DNA from: Bettongia penicillata ogilbyi
Taxonomy: Eukaryota > Chordata > Mammalia > Diprotodontia > Potoroidae
Assembly: GCA_023548195.1 (NCBI GenBank)
Contig: JAJHZJ010000577.1
Coordinates: 1,418,574 to 1,482,573, forward strand
Length of the DNA: 64,000 nucleotides
Direction of reading: 5' to 3'
Shown: positions 57,635 through 64,000 of the stretch, piece by piece
Numbering within the stretch: position 1 is the first letter of the stretch
How the letters are laid out: each line of letters starts with the position of its first letter
Notes under the pieces: generated by a model
Databases searched by the model: none
What the model was told of the DNA's origin: nothing
Seen by the model: only the letters and a program-made list of their open reading frames with translations
Made by a program: the position numbers and the translations under genes

Positions 57635-57800
57635 TTTATCAGAAGACCGAATATTATGCTCATTTGGGGGCAATTTAAGAAGGGAATTGATAAACTGGAA
57701 TGAGTCTAGAGAAAGGCTATTAGGATGGTGAGGGATCTTGAGTCCATTTAATGTGAGGGTTGATTGAAGGAACTGAATCTGAATTCTGTATTCTGGCTCC
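57635..57800 (+). repeat. CR1/L3 LINE fragment
   Basis: 'tgctcatttgggggcaatttaagaagggaattgataaactgg' reads as IWGQFKKGIDKLE, the same CR1 segment as at 2550; followed by 'ggctattaggatggtgagggatcttgagtcc'. Confidence 0.65.
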
Positions 57801-57884
57801 AGAACAACTCAGGGCCCAACTGTGGGACTCATGACTGTTTGCCACTGCCATACCCTTCTAAATGCTAAGTTGAGAACCTCATAA

Positions 57885-57962
57885 AATATAACTCAAATAT
57901 TTATTAAACAGCTATTATATGCCAGTCAGTGAGGATTTTGCTTTGCAAGAAAAGCTTTGAAA
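57885..57962 (-). repeat. L2 LINE 3' fragment
   Basis: 'caaatatttattaaacagctattatatgccagtcagtgagg'. Confidence 0.6.
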
Positions 57963-58194
57963 GCAACATGTTGAATTTATTACACAACTTTAAAAAATAG
58001 GCAGTAGAGATTCACACTTTCATATATAATTATTTTGTTTGATTTATATGTGGATGTATTTATATTTTATTATGATGCTCAGAACAAAAAATGTTGGAAA
58101 ATATGGTTTGAAACTAAGAAGATAAATGATTGCGGACAACGTTGTAGACTCACAGTACTTTTTTGCAACAGGAGTCAGAAAATACTACACATAA

Positions 58195-58348
58195 GATTAT
58201 AGTGTGACAGATTTAGAGCCAGAAGAGACCATAGGGTCTTTCAAGAAACTTTCAAGAAATTAAAACCAAAAGATATTAATGTGTTTGCCCAAGGTCATTT
58301 ACCTTGTGTATAACAGTCTTGGAAGGAATTTTTAACACCTTAGATTAT
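58195..58348 (+). repeat. MAR1-like SINE
   Basis: 'gacagatttagagccagaagagaccatagggtc' and 'tgtttgcccaaggtcatttacc'. Confidence 0.65.
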
Positions 58349-58394
58349 AAATTAGTGTCTTAAAAGATCTTGATAGACTGAAAAAATGGACAAA

Positions 58395-58642
58395 ATATGG
58401 AATAGGGACTGGACCTTTGATTTCATTGGTATAAGGAACACCCAAGTTAGGAAATGCCCTCTACCAATGGAAATCAGAAAATTCTTTGAAACATAAATTT
58501 CCTATAAGTTACCTAGTATACAGAGATTCTAAATGTCTGTGCAAAGTCACAACGTCACTTTGTGTCAAATGCAGAACTTGAACCCAAATCTTATTGATTC
58601 TGAGTCCAGCTTTCTATTCACTACACCATATTGCCTCTAGAT
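58395..58642 (-). repeat. MON1-like SINE
   Basis: 'ggacctttgatttcattggtataaggaacacccaagttaggaaatgccctctaccaatgg' is the MON1 3' part; 'gcagaacttgaacccaaatcttattgattctgagtccagctttctattcactacaccatattgcctct' is its head, all in reverse complement. Confidence 0.85.
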
Positions 58643-58654
58643 ACTGAAATATAA

Positions 58655-58758
58655 GAAAGAAAGAAAAAAAGAAAGAAAAAGAAAGAAAGAAAGAAAGGAA
58701 GGAAGGAAGGAAGGAAGGAAGGAAGGAAGGAAGGAACAAAGAAAGAAAGAAAGAAAAA

Positions 58759-58798
<40 letters not shown>

Positions 58799-58828
58799 AA
58801 AAAAGGAACAAAGAAAGAAAGAAAAAAG
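58655..58828. repeat. (GAAA)n-(GGAA)n-(GAAA)n purine microsatellite
   Basis: A block of ten to thirteen GGAA units sits in the middle, with GAAA units on both sides. All-purine on the plus strand. The Ser/Phe frames on the minus strand are artefacts. Confidence 0.95.
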
Positions 58829-59094
58829 TCTAACACTGGGAATACAGAAATTGACTATATAAATATAGGATGGGGAAAATATCTGACACAATGAGGACTG
58901 ACCGTGCATGATATTTCCCAGTGCTTCTGTTTAATTTCTCAATCAGACACTCTAAGCTCATACTGCCAAGCTCAAATATTTATAACTATCTCAAGTGATA
59001 TGTGTAGTTTTTCCTGATTTCATTTCATTGCACCCTATTTTCCTTTCTCCTCTGAAAGAATAGGAGTGAAATAGGGGGAAAAAAGAATATATAT

Positions 59095-59238
59095 ATATTC
59101 TGGTTGAGTCACTCAGCCTCTCAGTGCTCTAGGTTATTATCTGAGAATGTAAAAGGAAGAAAAAATGTTGACCTGAATTAGTAGAAAGAGGTTACTCATG
59201 TGGGTATTCCTTATACTAATGAATCATAGATCTAGTCT
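59095..59238 (+). repeat. MON1-like SINE, 3' part
   Basis: 'ggttgagtcactcagcctctcagtgctctaggttattatctgag', 'tgacctgaattagtagaaagaggttactcatgtgggtattccttatactaatgaatca'. Confidence 0.75.
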
Positions 59239-59239
59239 T

Positions 59240-59400
59240 TATCCAGATAGATCAACATAAATGTAGATTGTTATACACATAGACGTAGATATAAGACAGA
59301 TTGATAGATGAGATAAATGAGATAGAGATACAGATGAAATAGGTATAGATAATGTTATATGTATATATATGTAATATATATAAATATTAATACAGAAAGA
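59240..59400. repeat. GATA/TATA-rich low-complexity region
   Basis: Loose GATA, AGATAGA and TATATG units. Confidence 0.7.
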
Positions 59401-59905
59401 TGAATACATATACAATAGTTTATAATTAATAGCAATTTTAAGAGTATCTCTTCCTGGATGATCATTTGTGGCTTTTAAGCAGAAGTTCTTACCCTCAGGT
59501 ATATGAACCTCTTTAAGAAGATCTGTGAATTTGGGGGGAAATTACATCTCTTTTTTCCGTTAACTTCTAACTGAAATTTAGCATTGCCTTTAATTACAAA
59601 TGTAGGTATCAAAACATAATTCTAGAAGGAGATCCATAGGCTTCATCAGATGACAAAAAGGACACCTGATGCTCAAGAATGTTCAGACAGAATGATATCT
59701 GAAGGGCTAGACTACTACAAGCCAAGAATAATATACAGCATTTTATATAATATAGCTTTTAAATAAGCTTAAGTAAGTAATGTCTCATTTTATCTCACTC
59801 ATTCAAATAAGTAATTTAATTTTTCTCTTTTCAAGGCAGCTCTATGGAGAGGCTACCCACTCGTCCTCTAAAGCAAATCATTTGGTAAAGTGCTCCCAAA
59901 TCTCA
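59401..59905. other. Unique non-coding DNA
   Basis: No gene or repeat recognised. Confidence 0.35.
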
Positions 59906-59919
59906 AACTCAGTGATAAT

Positions 59920-60010
59920 CCATGTGATTCAGAGGCAGTGTGCCATGGAATTAATGTCTGGATGACATGGAGGCCTAGTTCCAATCACATTCTCCTCAGC
60001 TGGGCCAACA
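59920..60010 (+). repeat. MON1/MIR-type SINE head
   Basis: 'gattcagaggcagtgtgccatggaattaatgtctggatgacatggaggcctagttcc'. Confidence 0.45.
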
Positions 60011-60169
60011 CTCATCTGTATAAAGAATAATCACACTAAAGTTAATTTCAATAAATGCTCAGCATGGAATATGAATCCTCCACTTTGCATATCTTCCTCT
60101 TGCCTTAATTTTTACATGTAAAATACAGTTAATATCATCAGAACATCACTTCTTTAAAGGGACAATACT

Positions 60170-60550
60170 TAAAATATTTGATCAATTCCTTCTGTATTTA
60201 CATCATATTCATTTCCAGATATACCACCTCTGTACCCAGTGAGTTTTCCCTTGTAACAACAACCACAGCCACAACAACACAAGAAACAGAACACACTAAC
60301 ATAGCAACCATATCTGAGAGCATATGGAACATTCTGAACCTAAATTCCTTAGTCTGTCAAGGGAAGCTGAGAGGTTCATTTCTACATCTCTTCTCAGAGT
60401 CAAAACTAGTCATCAATATGAGTAAGTACTGGGCTTCCTTTCAGGGTTCTTTTTGCTTACATCATTGTAGACATTGTGTGTATTGTTTTCCTGGTTCTGC
60501 TTGCTTCACTGCTGTGCTTTAATGGTTACTTTTATTTAGTCCAGTTCTTT
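60170..60550 (-). repeat. L1 3'UTR fragment
   Basis: 'cttgtaacaacaaccacagccacaacaacacaag' and 'catcattgtagacattgtgtgtattgttttcctggttctgcttgcttcactgctgtg' resemble the antisense end of L1; compare 'ctcctggttctgctcctttcactcagcatcag' at 54880. Confidence 0.5.
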
Positions 60551-60609
60551 CAGATAACTTCTGTCCTGGCCAACTGTAGCACCAATGCAATATTCACAGT
60601 GCCTATGCA

Positions 60610-61035
60610 ATTTTGAATCCTGAAATACAACAGACTCTCCACATGGAAGACAGAACCAAAACATTTATTCAGACACCAGAAAGCCAAATCCATCATAGTA
60701 ACAAAAATCTATACATAATAACAATGCCGAGAACAACACCAGCCCCAAGTCTTCCCCTGTTAGGCTTCCTACAAAACAGCTCCCTTAAACAAATCACTAA
60801 CAGGATTCCATTAAACAAAATGGCCTTTCTCACACTCATAGCCAGCTGCAGGTTTGCCTGCATCCTTCCTAGCTCTAACTGCTCTCAAGACTACCTACCT
60901 CTCAGTCTCTTCTTGTTCCACCCATGTGGCAAACTCCTCTCACCACAGGCTCTATGTGACCCAGACAGGTCACATGGGCCTATTAATGAATATGAAAGAT
61001 CTCTCCATTTTAAATGACCATTATACCATCTTTCC
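60610..61035. repeat. Possible LTR-like repeat, unassigned
   Basis: 'accaaaacatttattcagacaccagaaagccaaatcc' contains an antisense AATAAA in a setting like LTR poly-A regions. A 134-codon plus-strand frame crosses it without recognisable domains. Confidence 0.25.
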
Positions 61036-61204
61036 CTGTTCGTATGAATAAAGTAGAAACATAGGATGAAACTTCATATAATCAAAAGGACAGGTAAATA
61101 GTATAGGAGATTCTTAAGCAAATAAAAATGATTTGTTCAGGCTGAAACTGTAAAAAATAAATGAAATGTCTTAGGATCATTCTCTCACTCTCTTTAGTGA
61201 CCTC

Positions 61205-61450
61205 ATCTTGTCTTTCAACACCTTTGATAGACTTGGAGTTATGAAGATCTGAGTTCAAATCCAGCCTTAGACTACTTGCTATATGACCTAGAGCAAGTTC
61301 CTTATCCACCACCAGGCTCAGTTTCTTCATCTATAGGATAGTAATAACAATAGCATCTGTCTCCCATGGCTGTTGTGAGGATCAGGAGTTTTTGTAAAGT
61401 CCTTTGTAAACCTTAAAGCACCGTATAAATGCTAACTTTAGCAACAACAA
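61205..61450 (+). repeat. MIR/THER1-like SINE
   Basis: 'ggagttatgaagatctgagttcaaatccagccttagac', 'gctcagtttcttcatctataggatagtaataacaatagcatctgtctcccatggctgttgtgaggatc', 'gcaccgtataaatgctaac'. Confidence 0.85.
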
Positions 61451-61539
61451 GAGTAGTGGTGATGAGGATGATGATGATTATGAAATTATCCACGAGAAAA
61501 TATTTGCAACTAATGCCAGTCAGTAACTGCTCTGAAATT

Positions 61540-61700
61540 TAAAGGCTGAGAGAGCTGCCTGGGGCTAGTGAGAAGTTTAATGATTTGCCTAGACTGTGAC
61601 ACACTTAGGCCATATGCATCAGAGGCAGATCTTAAACACAGGTTCTTTTTTTTTTTTACTAAGAAGTCTCTATCCACTATAACTATAGCCTCTAATTTTT
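61540..61700 (+). repeat. SINE fragment
   Basis: 'aatgatttgcctagactgtgacacacttaggcc', 'gaggcagatcttaaacacaggttct', 'ctctatccactataac', with a T-run in the middle. Confidence 0.5.
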
Positions 61701-61874
61701 TTATTGTATATCCATAATGGGAAAAATTAACAAGTTACCCCAAAAGAGTATATTTACTGATTTACAAATGTGTACATTAGTTATATATATATATATATGA
61801 AAACTAATTTATAAAAATTTAAAATAATAAGAAATGAAATAAAATTCAGCCTAGAGTCAAAAAGGGATCGACTA

Positions 61875-62032
61875 CAGTTGATTGAGTAGAGAAGTGGTAT
61901 AGTCAGTCCTTCACTTGAGCAAAACTACTTTGGCAGCTGTATAGAAGATGAACTCATAAGGAAACAATTAGGAGACTACCGTAATAGCAAAGATGAAAGG
62001 TGGTGATGGTCTGAACTCGGGAAGTGGCTGGG
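61875..62032 (-). repeat. L2 LINE ORF2 fragment
   Basis: 'gtggtatagtcagtccttcacttgagcaaaactactttggcagctgtatagaag', 'aattaggagactaccgtaatagcaaagatgaaaggtggtgatgg'. Confidence 0.7.
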
Positions 62033-62034
62033 AG

Positions 62035-62375
62035 TTGGCATTCAGAATCAGGAAGTCCTGGGTTCAAGTATTCACTCAGAAAGTTATTAGCCATGTGACC
62101 CTCTAAAAGTCACTTAGCCTTTCTCATTTTCAATTTCCTCATTTGCTTTTTATGTGTTTTTGGGAAGCAATTGCAGTTAAGTGACTTGCCCAGGGTCACA
62201 AAGCTAGTAAGTAGTAGAGTCTGGATTTGAAATTGGGTTTTCCTGACTCTGGGGTCAGTGCTTCCTAGCTTCTAATTTCCTCATTTGTTCAATGGAGATA
62301 ATAATACTATTCATCTCACAGAATTATGAAGAACAAATGAAAAATCAAATTTGCAAAACAAGTGTTAGTTATTTT
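62035..62375 (+). repeat. MIR/THER1-like SINE split by a younger SINE
   Basis: Left part to 62145 ('cctgggttcaagtattcac ... gtgaccctctaaaagtcacttagcc'); right part from 62274 ('tcctcatttgttcaatggagataataatactattcatctcacagaattatg'). Confidence 0.85.
62146..62273 (-). mobile_element. Nested tRNA-derived SINE (128 bp) with 14-bp duplication
   Basis: T-rich left end, then 'gttaagtgacttgcccagggtcacaaagctagtaag' and the head end 'gtgcttcctagct'. AATTTCCTCATTTG occurs at both edges (62132-62145 and 62274-62287) without mismatch, so this is one of the younger insertions in the window. Confidence 0.9.
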
Positions 62376-62599
62376 TATTAGAGAATAAGGGACATATTCA
62401 ATAATGTTAGAGAGAAGAAACAGCCATGAGATTGGGGGGGAGGAGGGAGAGAGAAGGTAGATAGGATGCAAAGACTGGTTCCATTTAGCACTCACACATC
62501 TACAGCTGTGGGTCCCTGGGTATAGTTGGGTTTTAACTGCCTTAAAGGATCTATGCCTATTGAGAAGGCAGAGAGGGGAGAGTTGGGGAAAAGGACAAT

Positions 62600-63095
62600 C
62601 AAGTCAAGTCAAGTCAACAAACTTAACAAAATTAAGTCAGGTGCTCTGCTAAGCATCAGCAAGATAAAGAATGTTAAACAAAGTGAAAAACAAACTTTGT
62701 CTTCCAGGAGTTCAGAACCTAATGGAAAAGACAATACATAAACGAGATGCAAAAAGATATTTACGGAATCAATTGGAGATAATCTCAGAATAAATGGACT
62801 TATAGTAAGGTAGATTGCAAAAGACTTCTTACAGAAGAACTATTCAAAGGAAGTCAGGGAAATCAGGAAGTAGAGGCAAGGAAGGAGAGCATGAGAGACA
62901 GCCAGTAGAAATGCACGGAGTTGGGAAATGGAGCAAAGAACAATAAGGAGGCTAGAATCCCTGGAAAGAGTATATCAGTCAATATTTATTTTCATGGAGG
63001 GGAGTAAGGTGTAAGAGTATTGGAAAGATAATAAGAGGGTCAAGGAATGAGGAGTTTTAAAAGTCAGAGTAGGTATTACTGTGTCAGATTGATTC
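62600..63095 (-). repeat. L2 LINE 3' part
   Basis: 'gtcaagtcaacaaacttaac', 'cttccaggagttcagaacctaatgg', 'gaagtcagggaaatcaggaagtagaggcaaggaaggagagcatg', 'agtagaaatgcacggagttgggaaatgg', 'catggaggggagtaaggtgtaagagtattggaaagat'. Confidence 0.85.
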
Positions 63096-63227
63096 ATGAT
63101 TGGCTCTTTTTGGGAAGAAAGGTGTTACCAACTTCTTGCCCTCTGGTAGGATGATCACATATCCCTTGGAAACAGTTCTCTCCCACTTGGAAAACCACAC
63201 TCCCTCTATTTCCCATTTAATAATAAA

Positions 63228-63320
63228 TTATAAATCAGTCAACAAAAACTTATTAAGTGTTTATCATGTACCAAGCACTGCTTTAGGCACTGAGGCATCT
63301 CAAGTATTCAAAAGATCTAT
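63228..63320 (-). repeat. L2 LINE 3' fragment
   Basis: 'tcagtcaacaaaaacttattaagtgtttatcatgtaccaagcactgctttaggcactgagg'. Confidence 0.75.
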
Positions 63321-64000
63321 AAATTCATCCATTCATTTCTCCAGCAATGTAGACCCAACTCATGCATCCTATGTGACCCTTGCACGCCCTTCCAGAAGTT
63401 TACCACTAGAGCTTCAGGTTGCAGATCTTCCTCTATTTGTCCTGACATTGTGAGGGCATCAGTGAAGCCCGCTAGTTGTCTACTTATCACCCCTTGTTTT
63501 TGCCATGTGACCAGTCCATCTTCTTTTCCTAATTATATAATTTTTTGATAACATTTTACTCCTATACTTCTTTATGGGTTATATGTTGCAGCCTGCTCAT
63601 ATCTACTATGTATCTCTCCATTGGCCACTGTTTGATACTCATTTTTAGTTCTTTAAAGGCAGTTGTATTCCATGTCTCTATGATATATAGCAGCCGTGGT
63701 AGAATGTTAGTATTTAAAAGATGAAAGTTTACTCTTTTTTTTAATTAAATTTTTTCAATAAGGATTCATTATTTAGTAAAAATTATTGGGAAAAAAAGAA
63801 AGCCATATGGCAGAAATTGGGCATAGGTCAATATCTTACACCATTTATCAAGATAAGGTCAAAATAGACATGTGTCTTAGATATAAAGCGAGATATAAGA
63901 AAATTTTAAGAAAATGGAATATATTACTCATCATACTTATAGACAGACAATTTACAAACAAACAAGAGATAGAATAAACAAGATACACAGTGAGATGTAA
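63321..64000. other. Unassigned, possibly RTE-like LINE
   Basis: 63460-63725 ('gtgaccagtccatcttcttttcc', 'tatgttgcagcctgctcatatctactatgtatctctcc') faintly recalls an antisense RTE-clade LINE. 63726-64000 is AT-rich and unassigned; it might be L1 ORF2-like, but I cannot support that. Confidence 0.25.

Noticed and set aside
58614..58909. Phe/Leu/Ser-rich membrane-protein-like frames
   Set aside because: Reverse translation of the GAAA/GGAA microsatellite.

Overview
This is nuclear DNA of a mammal, almost certainly a marsupial. About half of the window is recognisable as old interspersed repeats of the kind that fills metatherian genomes: MIR, MIR3-like, MON1-like and MAR1-like CORE-SINEs, long L2 fragments, CR1/L3 LINE fragments, RTE-type LINE and tRNA/RTE SINEs, L1 ORF2 and 3'UTR pieces, and a deleted Tigger1. 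Family names come from remembered consensus features, not from a database search. There is no sign of bacterial, viral or organellar gene organisation, and nearly every long open frame is a microsatellite frame or a chance frame in a repeat.

Layout. 1-16.9 kb: non-coding DNA with L2, MIR, CR1, a hAT-type palindromic MITE (6799-6955) and a mariner transposase relic (about 11.0 kb). 17.0-20.0 kb: the only gene-like locus, a GC- and CpG-rich island (about 17.99-19.48 kb) with GC boxes, a G-quadruplex-type run, splice-site-like sequences on both strands and three long dinucleotide tracts. Inside it, on the minus strand at 18356-18484, is an uninterrupted 42-codon frame for a very small single-pass membrane protein. 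It was found by reading the sequence directly, because it is too short for ordinary ORF cut-offs. 20-54 kb: gene-free DNA with repeats, a mariner-type mini-MITE (about 28.6 kb), a Tigger1 deletion derivative inside a SINE (31.6-32.4 kb), an L2 copy broken up by later insertions (38.6-41.7 kb), an RTE LINE 3' end (44.6-45.3 kb) and two unique stretches that look like regulatory elements. 54-57 kb: a 5'-truncated L1 with an intact target-site duplication and a decayed reverse transcriptase. 57-64 kb: more SINE and L2 sequence, including a cleanly dated nested SINE.

Interpretation. The window reads as a gene-poor interval around one CpG-island promoter whose most convincing product is an unrecognised membrane microprotein. 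Two short clusters of inverted homeodomain/POU-type sites (about 15.5 kb and 24.97 kb) lie within 7 kb of that island and are the best candidates for its regulatory DNA. I do not recognise the microprotein well enough to name it.
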